From positions 1 to 64,000 of the forward strand of contig CATKHT010000107.1 in assembly GCA_949752745.1 (NCBI GenBank): DNA of 64,000 nt, given 5' to 3'. This stretch comes from Protula sp. h YS-2021. Its lineage: Eukaryota; Annelida; Polychaeta; Sabellida; Serpulidae. A program made the position numbers and the translations under genes. How positions within the stretch are numbered: the stretch's first letter is position 1; each line of letters opens with the position of its first letter. Under the pieces are notes generated by a model, which did not search any database, was not told the origin of the DNA, and was given only the letters and a program-made list of their open reading frames with translations. Positions 21,101 to 29,338 of this stretch are shown in pieces.

Positions 21101-23983
21101 TTGGCCGATGGGAATGTACGAAGACGAGGCAGTATATCATGGCTATAACTACACTTAGGTTACAGACCGTTACCGTTGTCTTGGGTAAAAGGGTAGAGTT
21201 GCGTTTAGAGTGAAACCTACATTAAATAGCTTGGGGTGGGGACATTTGGAGGATGATGGTTAGCAAAGAAATCTAGACCACTTTCAAGACCTGGATAAAA
21301 AGATGTAAAAGTAAGACCCGTTTGTTGTGACCCCTTCCAGCAGTGTTTTTCCCAGCGTTTTGGTCCAGTGGGTAAAATCACGCACTCCACAATTTTCAGT
21401 GCTTGATTGTTGGACATGAATGCATGATTTTTTTTTACATGAGTATCAGCCTATATGTAACACTTAAGCGTCCATACCTTACTGAAATAAGCACATGTCA
21501 TTAAAGTGAAACCACTGGGATGTTTAGGTGTCTGGAGAGGTGTTTTGTCGCTACTATAATGTGACACATTCGTTTCTAATTTGTCGTTACCCCATATGGC
21601 CAGTTCTTCTTTTGAAAGACATAGGTCTCATAGAATTGGGGTGTGTAAAATCAGCAAGTGTACATAAAACTTGAATGAAAAAATATTTTCAAAAAAAAAT
21701 CATTTTGAAGCCTGATTGCGTGATCACGCAAAAAAACGAACTCTGAGAAAAACACAGCCTTCCAGATTCGGGTTAAAAGACGTACTGTAAAAGCTGCTTG
21801 TCTTGACCAGCTTCCAGACCCGGATTAAAATGTAACGTCAAGTTGGTGTAGTGACCAACTTCAGATCTGGATAAGAAGGGCCTACAGTAAAACCCGTTTT
21901 ATCGACCACCTTCCAGACTCGGATGAAAAAGACATCCGTTTATGTCTGTTTAGTGACCACAATTTTTTGTTTATTTTGAATTTTTTAACAATGAATTATG
22001 GTTATGTTTGCAGAAATGAATATTTTATTTCAGTAATTTAAAAAAAAGGATTTTTTGGGGTGGGGAATTATGGGTTTAGTCGGGGAGACATTTGTTTTTT
22101 ACACAAAAACAAGAAACTAAGTAGGTATCGATTGAAAGTGTATAATATAAGCCTGTACTCTTATGTTTTATGTGCACAGGCCGCTCTAGTACATATATTG
22201 AAGTTGTGCAGCGTCGTATTATTTTTCAAATCGGCCAAAAATTGCCAAAATGGCTACTTGTCAAAAACTGCCATTTTCTTAGATAACTTAATGAAAGTCT
22301 TGGATGCTATCCACGCGTGTTCTAGGCATATGCACAGTGAAAATATTTATATTGGAGTTTGCAACTTTGTGTTATTTTTTAAATCGGTTAAAAATTGCCA
22401 AAATGGCGACTTGTCAAAAAGTGTCATTTCTTTTAAACTGTAATGAAAGACTTGGGTGCTTTCCACACGACACATTTTCTTGTGGATCTATATCTCAAGT
22501 TTGGCTGAACGGATTTCAACCAAAATTTGTATGGAGCTTCTATGCAAAATATCGTGACCTCATAAGGGTTGGGTAACCTTGGATTGAAGGTCAAAGTCAC
22601 ACTGAGACTTTGAAATTGATCCCTGCGGTACCAACTACGACTTAGTTATTGATACCGTAGCACAAGTTTGGCTGGACGAATTACAATCAAAATTTGAAGG
22701 TCGCTTCTTTGAACAGGGTCGCGACCTCATTAGGTCGGAGAGCGCTTGACTTCGAGACCAAGGCCATTGTGAGACTTCAACAATTTACACTGCTGTACCT
22801 ACTAGATATGCTTCCTTTAAAGATCGAATTTAATAGGTTTAAGAGCAGGCCTGGCGCGATGTCCTGGGATATTCTTGTTATTTATTTTTGTGCATCTTAA
22901 ATCATATAGCAACATAGTGAAGCAATGCCGAATGCATTTCCAAAAAGAGGTTCAAGCCGTCTGCAGCGACCACCCCCGCTTCCGGTCAACTACGTTTTCT
23001 TCGTTTTTGTACGTTGTTTATCATGCAACATGGCTATATCATGTAAAGTCAGTTATTAGAACGAGTTGAACCCGTCTGCACTGACAAATCTCGCTTCCGG
23101 TAAACTGCTTTTTATTCATTTTTGTACATCTTGAAGCATAAGGCAACACAGCTGAGCAATGACCAAAGCATTATGATTACCAAAACGAGGTTCAACCCGT
23201 TTGCAGTGACCACGTCGGTTTCCGGTCTACTACGTTTTCTGTTTTATGCGTCGTGTATGATTCAACGTAGCTCTTTCATATTCCACGCATTCTCAATACA
23301 AATTTCAACTCATTATAGCAGGTCACAAGGAGGGTAAACACATATACGCGTTTTCTTATTATTTATAAACACTTCTTGTGCTTTTTTGCGTTTTAGAAAA
23401 ACACGGTGCAAGCCGATGCCCGATTTGTGGAGAATACCGTGATAATATACAGCGGCACCTTTCAGCAAAATTAAAATGTGATAGAAAACGAACGCGCGTG
23501 CTTAAGACGTGTGCGCTTTGCCCAGACGAGTATAAGGTCGGACGATATGACAATCACTTAAAGCAAGTGAGTTTAAGAATAGAACTGAGTTATATTTTCA
23601 TACCGTAGTTTCAATGGGTTAAGTAGAACAAAATAAATGGTATGTAAAATAAATAAAATTAAGGGGGAACTATCTGTCTACACCATATTCGAGCTGAAAT
23701 GCAGGCAAGAACTATTCGCCCTGAATACCACCTAAAAAGAACTGGCCGAATTACTGTGCATCCTGGCTCAGCGCACCTGCTGCTTTTAAGCGTTGATAAG
23801 CAAGGCGGTCTATATGTAAAAACTACTTGGAGTGAATAAAAACAAATTGTTGAATTTACCAATAACACTTGTAAATTTGTGTTTTAGTTTCATAAAATAA
23901 CTGACGTCGGTGTCATCAAGCAGCTTCTTCACGAAGAGAGACAGAACCGACTGAAAGGCAAAAAAGTGAAAGACACGAAGTAA
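1..23983 (+). CDS. Gene 1: SETD8/KMT5A-like SET domain protein with C2H2-type fingers (multi-exon, 5' end outside window)
   Basis: Predicted lysine methyltransferase-like nuclear protein, assembled by eye from GT-AG exons: 1-130, 5895-6080, 6320-6341, 6606-6651, 10581-10623, 11711-11783, 12231-12262, 12874-12957, 14713-14808, 16490-16520, 19093-19137, 19530-19580, 23397-23566, 23888-23983 (stop TAA 23981-23983). About 365 residues are visible: SET domain, small linker exons including one C2H2-like finger, basic stretches, then two zinc-binding motifs. Codon phase is compatible at every junction except 10623 to 11711, where one exon (length 1 mod 3) is probably missed. The last finger is completed only when exons 23397-23566 and 23888-23983 are joined, which supports the model. 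The start codon and N-terminal part of SET lie upstream. SET homology is family knowledge; the combined architecture is inference from collinearity and phase. Confidence 0.75.
413..505 (+). repeat. GGAACAAACCCC-type short phrase array
   Basis: Starts GGTATTCGGTACAATCC and then repeats variants of GGAACAAACCCC. A diverged copy lies inverted at 63190-63312, and a looser relative lies at 10125-10215. Looks like a transposon terminal arm made of short repeats. Confidence 0.5.
785..1115 (+). repeat. C-rich minisatellite, about 100 bp unit, 4 copies
   Basis: Recurring core CATGATCACACAGTTAACC followed by CCACTTCCCCGCCC, in the first intron of gene 1. Units differ in spacing and point changes. No gene is visible in 131-5894 apart from repeats. 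Confidence 0.75.
2223..2722. mobile_element. 500 bp foldback element with 10 bp target duplication
   Basis: Direct repeats CTGTATGCTG at 2213-2222 and 2723-2732 flank it exactly. The terminal arms (about 100 bp) are inverted copies, each built of repeated phrases of the type GGGGGGCAGTTGACCGG. The interior is AT-rich with no coding frame. A 9-10 bp duplication with arms of subrepeats fits a Mutator-like (MULE) non-autonomous element; the superfamily is inferred. Confidence 0.75.
3400..4018. mobile_element. 619 bp foldback element with 9 bp target duplication
   Basis: Perfect 9 bp direct repeats ATGCATGAC (3391-3399, 4019-4027). The left arm holds about six copies of a roughly 15 bp phrase TTTGACCAACCGAAA, and the right arm its reverse complement (TTCGGTTGGTCAAA). 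It interrupts a copy of the inverted repeat element. No transposase. Same architecture as 2223-2722 but unrelated arm sequence. Confidence 0.8.
4290..4432 (+). repeat. 34 bp tandem repeat, 4 copies
   Basis: Unit GGAGGGGGGAGATTGTGTGT plus about 14 bases ending ATGATCTTT; near-perfect copies. Confidence 0.85.
4490..4605 (+). repeat. TCCGGTGGTATTATG phrase array
   Basis: About six tandem copies of a 15 bp phrase; no inverted partner seen nearby. Confidence 0.75.
5115..5327. mobile_element. 213 bp hAT-like MITE
   Basis: Ends CAGTGAATGCGCTTAA and TTAAGCGCTAACACTG are inverted copies. The flanking 8 bases, ATAGGTGG and AGGGGTGG, match at 6 of 8, as an aged hAT-type duplication would. GC-rich interior with GGGCCGACAA repeats, no coding content. 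Confidence 0.6.
5895..6080 (+). CDS. Gene 1 exon: C-terminal half of SET domain
   Basis: Acceptor TTTTCACAG precedes 5895 and donor AG|GTTAGT follows 6080. Joined to exon 1-130 it reads SIDATEHTDRLGRFVNDAP, then SKMKRVGQRLCLFAIKDI, then NIGEELLYDYGDNPKNLWW. IDAT..TDRLGR and GEELLYDYGD are hallmark KMT5A/SETD8 motifs, and the catalytic-type tyrosine of YDYGD is present. Two oddities: the canonical N-H-S of SET domains is N-D-A here, and the loop between KMKRV and RLCLFA looks a few residues shorter than in typical members. NH replacement also occurs in divergent SETD8-like proteins as far as I recall, so activity cannot be judged. Confidence 0.9.
6320..6651 (+). CDS. Gene 1: two linker micro-exons (6320-6341 and 6606-6651)
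   Basis: The first (22 nt) follows TTCCAG and precedes GTAAGT; it completes an arginine codon and adds MPSKNLK, phase 2 to 0. The second (46 nt) follows TATAG and precedes GTAAGT and reads VKADERTSSGGSECE, phase 0 to 1. Neither matches a domain I know. Their support is splice consensus plus exact phase fit with the SET exon before and the basic exon after; base composition alone would not show them. Confidence 0.6.
6664..8432. mobile_element. Tigger/pogo-like element, TA-flanked, with nested insertions
   Basis: Left end TA-CAGTGAAATCCCGCTAATA and right end CGGGGTTCCACTG-TA are inverted matches, with GTCCAAA and GGGTGTCC subterminal motifs on both sides. Nested inside are a terminal-hairpin fragment (6771-7110) and a truncated family S copy (7111-7760). 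No transposase frame. Confidence 0.6.
7111..7760 (+). repeat. Family S repeat, truncated copy
   Basis: Begins with hairpin TATGTCTCCCCGACC / AAGGGGAGACATA, then a GT microsatellite (about 7157-7216), then repeated AAAATATCTCGATAACGGAA and TATGACGTCATCACGTAAAA blocks. Nearly the same sequence starts the copy at 34322. Open frames here are GT-repeat artefacts. Confidence 0.75.
8880..9090 (+). repeat. CGCTTCCGGT tandem repeat, 2 units
   Basis: About 125 bp units with AAGAGGTTCAA, ACCACCnnCGCTTCCGGT and TATCATGCAACGCAGCTATA. Related to the three-unit array at 22905-23255. The rest of 9100-10580 is intron with hairpin-repeat and A-box-like fragments; no gene seen. Confidence 0.65.
10581..10623 (+). 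CDS. Gene 1 linker exon, basic (NLS-like)
   Basis: Acceptor TCCTTTGTAG, donor GAG|GTAACG. Entering in phase 1 it reads SNAPNRKRRNVRKK, rich in Lys/Arg and plausible as a nuclear localisation signal. It exits in phase 2, while the next recognised exon (11711) starts in phase 0, so an exon is missing between them or one border is wrong. Confidence 0.5.
10694..11643 (+). mobile_element. Terminal-hairpin element family A
   Basis: 5' hairpin CCGACTTTGTCGG, then GTTAGTCGTATCACAATAGG and CCTACAGTTTTGCTCCAATC; ends TCATGTCCTTTTGCATGCTT-GTT. Other family members end with the hairpin CATGTCCTTGGACATG followed by CTTGTT. Further members: 6771-7110, 12430-12826, 13985-14706, 49800-50267, 54070-54463. 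Non-coding. Terminal hairpins without clear flanking duplications suggest rolling-circle (Helitron/Helentron-like) mobility, which is inference. Confidence 0.55.
11711..11783 (+). CDS. Gene 1 exon: C2H2-like zinc finger
   Basis: Acceptor AAATTACAG, donor A|GTATGT. Phase 0 reads LITCAVCKDPFLPGLMEA, then HMLLAH. Spacing is C-X2-C-X11-H-X4-H, the same as the last finger of this gene (exons 23397-23566 and 23888-23983), which argues that both are real and related. Exits in phase 1. Confidence 0.7.
11840..11911 (+). other. tRNA-like (SINE head?) sequence
   Basis: TCCGTGGTACAGCG resembles a pol III A box and GGTTCAACCCC a B box, at tRNA-like spacing. The arms do not pair well, so not a functional tRNA gene; possibly a SINE relic. 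Confidence 0.25.
12231..12262 (+). CDS. Gene 1 linker micro-exon
   Basis: Acceptor TTGTTTTCAG, donor GAG|GTATTT, 32 nt. Entering in phase 1 it reads SVGMANSEDSE and leaves in phase 0. Acidic/serine-rich, no known domain. Confidence 0.55.
12430..12826 (+). mobile_element. Family A hairpin element, 3' part
   Basis: Shares ATAACTGAATTGT, TCGAAACTTTCTTAGGTGCT and the end GGACATGTCCTTGAACATG-CTTGTT. It ends 47 bases before the acceptor of exon 12874-12957. Confidence 0.55.
12874..12957 (+). CDS. Gene 1 linker exon, acidic/Ser-rich (duplicate 1)
   Basis: 84 nt, phase 0 to 0, acceptor GTTTAG, donor AAG|GTAATA. Contains FGSSDEETNAESKVSGKV and ends TTVSK. It is clearly paralogous to exon 14713-14808 (FGSS, NAES, KVS/EVS and a TxVS end are shared), so the exon was duplicated with flanking intron. 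Both copies sit downstream of related terminal-hairpin repeats. No catalytic motif; likely a flexible, possibly phosphorylated linker. Confidence 0.65.
13050..13936 (+). mobile_element. Terminal-hairpin element family B
   Basis: Shares TTGCTCTAATATTTTGCAAT, TTACACACG and the end GCAATGTCCCTGGATATT-ATTGTTT with 57177-58066; the 3' portion is shared with 22195-22880. No coding sequence. Confidence 0.5.
13985..14706 (+). mobile_element. Family A hairpin element
   Basis: Contains CCTACAGTTTTGCTCCAATC, GAAAGTTTCTTGGTGCTTCT and ends CCTTGGGCATACTTGTTA. It ends about 10 bases before exon 14713-14808. Confidence 0.55.
14713..14808 (+). CDS. Gene 1 linker exon, acidic/Ser-rich (duplicate 2)
   Basis: 96 nt, phase 0 to 0, acceptor ATTTTTAG, donor GAG|GTAATA. 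Begins GAEMPGSFGSSNEEINAESE and ends STKVSE. Paralogue of 12874-12957, with the same donor GTAATA and similar sequence upstream of the acceptor. Conserved phase and an open frame after divergence suggest both copies are spliced into mRNA. Confidence 0.65.
15261..15620 (+). repeat. Partial copy of the TTTCGCTAGC inverted repeat element
   Basis: Contains CTCATTTCGCTAGC, ACTTCCTTCAATGGGTTATT and CTTGCAAGCCAAAGGCTTG, as at 1530-4262. The remaining intron to 16489 is low-complexity; no gene seen. Confidence 0.65.
16398..16450 (+). repeat. GCGGCACTTGTCC phrase array
   Basis: Three tandem copies of a roughly 15 bp phrase; partner arm not seen. Confidence 0.6.
16490..16520 (+). CDS. Gene 1 linker micro-exon
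   Basis: Acceptor TGTGTTACAG, donor AA|GTGAGT, 31 nt. Phase 0 reads TAERSDNTTA plus one base. The next intron (16521-19092) is almost entirely one family S repeat copy. Confidence 0.5.
16543..19071 (+). repeat. Family S repeat copy filling a gene 1 intron
   Basis: Starts with a degenerate hairpin and AAGATATCTCGAG blocks, followed by several GACGTCATCACGTAAAATAT units, a C-rich tract, then a run of about 65 bp subrepeats (18540-18860: GACCACCTTCCAGACCCGGA type), and ends GTCGGGGATACATTTG then CACTGGCCGCTCTAGT. The intron spans 16521-19092, so only about 20 bases remain on each side. Confidence 0.7.
19093..19580 (+). CDS. Gene 1: two linker exons (19093-19137 and 19530-19580), basic
   Basis: 19093-19137 follows TTTTCAG and precedes G|GTAAGT; in phase 1 it reads KAAKFYLLTDKKRRS. 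19530-19580 follows CTTTTTAG and precedes C|GTGAGT and reads EDEQKVKRKKVHMGSSN. KKRR and KVKRKK are NLS-like. The first 15 or so bases of the second exon resemble gene 2 exon 62762-62821 (AAGACGAA-AGAAA), the best evidence that the two genes are related. Confidence 0.6.
19230..19290 (+). repeat. AGACGAAACGTCG phrase array
   Basis: Three spaced copies of AGACGAAAC(G/A)T(C/T); same style as the other short phrase arrays. Confidence 0.5.
19650..22192 (+). repeat. Family S repeat copy (5' truncated)
   Basis: Same order of blocks as 16543-19071: GACGTCAT units, AAACAGTAACAGCATTACTG, about 65 bp subrepeats, GTCGGGGAGACATTTG near the end. Interrupted at 20437-20530 by a TGCCATTTTTTCCTG phrase array. 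Confidence 0.7.
20437..20530 (+). repeat. TGCCATTTTTTCCTG phrase array
   Basis: Five to six tandem copies of a roughly 16 bp phrase, absent from the equivalent place in the other family S copies, so inserted or amplified there. Confidence 0.65.
22195..22880 (+). mobile_element. Family B hairpin element, 3' part
   Basis: Shares ATATCTCAAGTTTGG, TCGTGACCTCAT, CAATTTACACTGCTGTA and the end GCGATGTCCTGGGATATT-CTTGTT with 57600-58066. A roughly 180 bp internal duplication holds AAAATTGCCAAAATGGC twice. Confidence 0.55.
22905..23255 (+). repeat. CGCTTCCGGT tandem repeat, 3 units of about 125 bp
   Basis: Units share GAGGTTCAACCCGT, TGCAGTGACCAC, TTTCCGGT/CTTCCGGT and CTACGTTTTCT. Lies in the last long intron of gene 1. 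Confidence 0.7.
23397..23566 (+). CDS. Gene 1 exon: two zinc-binding motifs
   Basis: Acceptor GCGTTTTAG, donor CAA|GTGAGT, 170 nt. Phase 1 entry reads QKHGASRCPICGEYRDNIQR, then HLSAKLKC, a C-X2-C-X9-H-X6-C (C2HC-like) motif. Then comes TCALCPDEYKVGRYDNHLKQ, which gives C-X2-C-X11-H; its final histidine is supplied by the next exon. Expected role is nucleic-acid or protein binding; the partner is unknown. Confidence 0.8.
23888..23983 (+). CDS. Gene 1 terminal exon and stop
   Basis: Acceptor GTGTTTTAG, phase 0. Begins FHKITDVGVIKQLLHEE and ends in a basic tail GKKVKDTK before TAA (23981-23983). FH completes the zinc finger started in the preceding exon (H-X4-H). I saw no AATAAA in the next 150 bases. 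Confidence 0.75.
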   Translation, partial: FHKITDVGVIKQLLHEERQNRLKGKKVKDTK

Positions 23984-24122
23984 AGCAAGCCATTTTCAAT
24001 AGGTAACTTTAAATGTAACGTTTTCTACCTGTGGGTGAATGAGGAGTTTCTCAGTTTTATGTATTTGTGTGCGGGGATTTACTTAGTTTCCGTTATTAGA
24101 GCAAACGAATTATGGAGGAGAG

Positions 24123-24210
24123 CCCGCGACATTTGTTCCGAAGACATTTCTTCCGGCGACATTTTGTCCGAAAATAAGTGAAACAAACGACATTTCGTCC
24201 GATTTGTTAG
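24123..24210 (+). repeat. CGACATTTTGTCCG phrase array
   Basis: Four spaced copies of (C)GACATTT(C/T)(G/T)TCCG just downstream of gene 1; no partner arm seen. 24211-24990 shows no gene. Confidence 0.55.
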
Positions 24211-24990
24211 AGGTAGAATTTTTAAGATTCAACCCGTTTTTTTACCACCACCCGGCCTCCCGGCTTTTTTTAAGTGGCAAAAATGATGAACCGGCCGGAT
24301 GTTCTCTTTTTTACTCGGGATTTTGATCACGCGCTTGGGGGATGAGAAATTGGAATTTTTCTTTCTGCTCCTAAAGTTTTGTTTATTCTTTTGCCGTGCA
24401 CCATATAAACTATTATGTATATGACGAAAAAAAATGTATATGGCGAAAATTTTCAGGACCCTTTTCGTCAGGCTGCGAAAATTTTAAAATGTCAGCGAGA
24501 TCTTTGGATCAATGAGTATTATATGTTTATGGATATAAACGAAATTGTGGTGTGTAAGCTGCAGCGTATTTTGATCCGTCGTATAGCTAGATGTTTACGC
24601 AGTGCATCTCTACCGTTGTATGGAAAAACAGCGTAACTCACATTTGATTTATTTTGAGAAATGAAGGAAAACGCGTTTTGCACTGAGATTAAGCTGTCGT
24701 TTTATTACAAATTGATGTAAAATATTCTTGAATAACAGAAAAACATTGGAGAACATATAAACTAGTGATTACATTGGTAAATGCAAAAATAAAAGAAATG
24801 AGGTAGTTACTTGGTTCTACCTGACAAATTATGTAAAAAAAATACCAGGATGTCAGGTAAAGTAATGTAACTCACAATAACAAATGCATTAAAATTATCA
24901 GTAATATTTCTCAATATTTTTCATTTCACAAAACGTTGTGTAATTACAATCATGTCATCATAAGAGAGAAAATGCTGAATGATAAATTCA

Positions 24991-27231
24991 TTAAGGAAAT
25001 TGCTTGACATTTAAACGCGCGTGGACACTATCGGCCCTCATAAAGGTATGCCCCTTTTCGAGATATCGTATTACTACTGAATTTGGTCCCCAAACTTGGT
25101 TGACGCACCAAGCCATCGCGGTAAATAGTGTCCAGTTTTTGTTTTGCGCAGTGCAGTTGTCTGCCCAAAATATTATTCTATCTTTCCCGCAAGTGTTTAT
25201 ACATTTGATGTAAGCTGAGGCTACGTTTTGTGCCAGTCTACCAGCTATGGCTTCATGCCACAGAACAACCATATCATTGCCCCCACCAAAACTTGCAAAA
25301 GTTTTATTAAAAACAACCAGGCGAGATACGAAGAAATGTTCTTTAGTCGTAAGTTTTGGCAATAAAACTACTTTCTGCATATCAACTGCAAATATTTCAC
25401 TATTATCCGGTATCGGATCGTTATTATCTGCTTGATATTTTAATCTAGCAATACGCGCGTTTTCTAGATGGACACTTCCTACTTTACATTCCTCACAACA
25501 TTCCTCTTTATGGGCATCGTTTTCAGTTTCTGCTAACTTATGGGCATTGTATTTTACACATACGTCGCATTCATCTTGCGTAGGTGTTCCGAAACCAATA
25601 TTTTCCGATTTAAAGACCCTTTGGTATGTTTCATAAGAAACTTCATTTTGTTCCTTATAGTCTCGCCACATCAAACGTATATTTAAATTTGGGTCAAGAT
25701 ATCTCTTATGTGGGGCGTGTTCACGGTTATAGTGACTGATTTGAGGATTGTAGGACATAATGTGCTCAAGGATAGACTGTTTATTCTTTTTGTTGGGCGG
25801 TGCTGACTGACCACGTTTGTCTTTTATGAGATTTCTGATATTGCCATCCTTGCTTTTTTCTTTTATTTTTACAAATTCCATAATACTAGAATCTGACTTT
25901 AATCCAAGGCAGCTTAAAAACATAGTCTTGCACACTTTGACTTTTATAGTGTCCTTTGGTAAATTGAAAAGTTTCTTGTATAATCTGATTTTGAGCCAGA
26001 TGGTTCAGATCTACGACGAACTACAGGATTTACAAATATATGTCCGTCAAACCATAAGCGCCTTTGCTCAAATGTCAAACTCCAGTAACTTTTGTTTATG
26101 TAAATTCGCTGTTCCTTGGTAAACTTTTCGGCACATTTCAGGCGGCACGAGTCTTTGCATGGGGGCAATAATGAGTATTTCTGTTGGTAAAATTCTGTCT
26201 TTTCTTCTTCTGTTCGACGTCGCTTCCTGAAATAAAAATGAAGCCAAAAAAAAAAAAAAAAAAATACGTGAGTGCCTTTTCCATTCTGTACGACCATTTA
26301 TGAAGAAAATGACTTTATGAAAGTATTATGATTTTTTTGAATTTTTTCAAGATTTTTTTTGTGGAAAGGGTAATTTTCAGTATCATTGCAAACCCCACGA
26401 GAGTGATTTTTCACAGCCCCCCCCCCCCCGCTACGAACCTCTACCTTATTTGTCCTCATCATACCAAGTGCCCCCTCGCCCCCCCCCCCACCCCTGGAAT
26501 TTTCATACCATTTGAGATTCGAATTGTCTCCTCAAGAAACATCTTTTTTTTCTTTAATTACGAAAGACCTCTACGTTTCATGCATAGGAACGTTATGTCA
26601 ACGTTATGTCAAATAAGAAATGCGCTAGTGCAAACCACATCGCCACAGAGCTTTAAAAAACTGCACCAACAGTTGTACTGCCGGCCGGTATTTTTTTTAA
26701 CAGGGATTTTGTACTTCGGTGTATAACTTTTTTTTGCCAGAAGCAGTTTACTTAAGTTAAAAAAAATAAATTTTAGAAGTTTTTTTAACACTCTCATGCA
26801 TAAAAAAAGTTAACAATTTTACAGAAAATTGGTTTGTATATCTAAAATGTTTCTTACAAAGAAGGCTGCTGTTGATTGTGCAAACCACGTGCAAGTTCAG
26901 GCTCAGGCTGTAGGTCGTCATTTTCTAACTGATTATCATTTTCTGTACGCTCCTTTTCCGACTGTGTGTCAGTTGAATCATCCGGGTCAATCAAGTTTTC
27001 GTGCAGATAATTTACAGCTTGTTCTCTTTCGTCAAGAGGTTCAAGAGATAATCCATCTTCGGTACTCTTCTCGTAAGATTCAAACACTGTTTGATCTGAA
27101 AAGCACAGTCCCGAATCCGTGTCGCCTTTAACCGTCTGAGAATCAATGTTTTCCTTATTTTCTGTGTCGAAGTTCATATCCTTAGCATTGCTCAGTATTT
27201 CCAGAAACTCGTTGTTTATGTTATTTTCCAT
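24991..27231 (-). pseudogene. DUF7869-type transposase-like gene, frameshifted
   Basis: Exon 1 is 27231-26858 (ATG start, 124 codons plus 2 bases, very acidic), donor GTAAGA; exon 2 starts at 26226 after TTATTTCAG and the phase fits, giving LKRRRTEEEK. Near 25950-25990 the frame ends (FSIYQRTL stop) and continues one base over through LPKDTIKVKVCKTMFLSCLG, so one frameshift breaks it. The rest (314 codons from an internal ATG at 25935) has C-X2-C at 123-126, CC-X2-C at 146-150, and an RNase H/DDE-like set: FAVDMQK (D185), FWADNCTAQNKNW (D259), EKGHTFMRADSVH (H296, D302). These match, from memory, the DUF7869 family common in invertebrate genomes. The protein stops soon after the last motif, so the C-terminus looks truncated. 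No terminal repeats identified. Confidence 0.7.
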
Positions 27232-28196
27232 TTCGGTGTGTCTTCATATCGAAAATGCACAAAAAAGGTTACAACAAATTTCCTGTTTTGAAAAACGTGT
27301 TTCATAAACATGGTCACATGATTTTCATCACATTACCTGAATGCAGCCATCGGATTGGCTCTTGGAATTACTTGGTATTTCCTGTAAATATTTATCAATT
27401 TATAGGAACATAAAGCACTCTTCCAAAACTGACGTTTTCAATTTGTCACTTTGTATATCTCGGAATTGCAACACAATGCGCCCATATGATAAAATGTTTT
27501 CTCCTGACTAATAATGCGCTCTTGATAGAAATTATCAAAATTTGGAGTTACATCATTCTTCCATACAACGGCAGATCTGTTTTCATGATTATGATTCATG
27601 ATTCACGGCTGGTATCAAATATTTCGTGAAGTATTTCATAAAATATTTCCCTATAAAAGTTAAAAAAATCATATTTTTGAAATTTTTAAATAAGAAATAA
27701 GTTGAATATGGAGATATCACATTTGCATTACATTGTACACTCCTTGCATAAACATAATGGACAGCACCTTATCGCTCAAAAGGTTACAGAATTGTTGCCA
27801 CTGTAACTGTTCCCTCCGTTTTCTTTGTCATTTCTTTGTATGTGCAAATATTAAAAACATTAATATAAGCAAAGACTATAAACTACTAAGATATGACACT
27901 CCCTATACAGCCTATATATCCAGCTGATTCCAGCGCCCCTAGTGGAAGAGTTGCAAACAGCGAAAAATAGCTGTCAAATTGGTTGGTAGGTCGGATGGTT
28001 CTGTAACTTTTGATACATGTCACGTGATTAGGGCAGGCGTATGACGTCGTTACGTAAAAATCTTGTGTGCAAAATTTATCAGCCGCTGAACATCGGAGAA
28101 AGTTGAAACTTGGTGAGATTGTTGCTTGGTGGGTCTGAAAGTCTGTAGTATTTTTTGCGAGTACAACGAACGAATGCGGCGTATGACGTCATCACG

Positions 28197-28198
<2 letters not shown>

Positions 28199-28262
<64 letters not shown>

Positions 28263-28277
28263 ATATATATATATAAA
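28199..28277. repeat. (AT)n microsatellite
   Basis: About 75 bases of nearly pure AT dinucleotide; resumes at 29339-29420 on the other side of the inserted element. Confidence 0.95.
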
Positions 28278-29337
28278 CAGGGTTCGCGTTGGCGGGGTTT
28301 TTGTCCACTTTTTGGGCATTTTTTACGAAATGACTCACATTTTCGGAACCCACCGAGTCACTGTGACTCATATTTTTAAAACCCACAGAGTCACACCTTG
28401 GAAAGAAAACATATTGTAATAATTAAATTAATTATAATATTTTTTGCAGTGAAAAAGTCAGCCCAATGTCAAAATTATACACACCACTTTTTCGTTTTTT
28501 TGGGTCATTATATAACCATCGAACACCTCTTAAGGTGTCTTTTCGAAGTAAATTGCGCCAGTCTAACTAAGTTGCATTTCAGTGTTTCTCCATTCAAAAG
28601 AAAAACCGCTATTTTCACGTTTGATTTACATGATTTTTTATTTTATAAGCTTCAAGTTTAATTCAATGTGTTTCCGTCACAGCCATTTAATGAGATGAAA
28701 GTGACAAAACATCATTAAAACAACGTCAAGAAATCGTCTCTCTGATGACCGACTGGATCAAATTCTTCGTGTGTCCGTAAATGGTCCCGATTTTGAATCC
28801 TTTAGCAAGAAATTTCAGGGAAATCAGAAGCCGGTTAAAGTAAAATATGGAACTAAAAAAAACGAACGTATTTTCGCGAATTTCTTAGAGATTTGCTTTT
28901 GTTGTTCGATTAGCACACTGCAACAGTTTGAGTTAAACGAGTAGATTAGCTATTGACCTGCTTAAACGAATTATTTGTCAATGAAGTCGCAATCTGTTTT
29001 ATCATTCCAGTATTATTCATAATTGGAATCCAATTTTTTCCGAAGCACAGTATTTAATTTCGGATTTCAAATTATAGCATAGCCATTGCATAATTGTGTT
29101 CAGGGTACTCATAGCAATTACGTTTGTTTTTAAAAGCGTTCAGCTGTTTCAACGTTAAAAAAATAATCAAGTTTAAAAGAAAGAGCGCCCTTGGGGGAGG
29201 GGGCATGGGATGGGTGGGGATCAAGATGGGGGGGGGGGTAGAGGTGTCGTTGCAGGATGTTGTGACTCAGCTTCTGGACCCAACTGAGTCACACTTTCCT
29301 TTTTGACTCACTTTCTGAGAACCCAGTGCGAACCCTG
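28278..29337. mobile_element. 1.06 kb hAT-like non-autonomous element inside (AT)n
   Basis: Ends CAGGGTTCGCGTTGG and CCCAGTGCGAACCCTG are inverted copies; CAGGG termini are usual for hAT elements. Both ends carry GAGTCA/TGACTC repeats (28330-28395 and 29264-29315), giving subterminal foldback structure. No transposase frame. The AT-rich flanks hide any 8 bp duplication. Confidence 0.7.
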
Positions 29338-29338
<1 letters not shown>

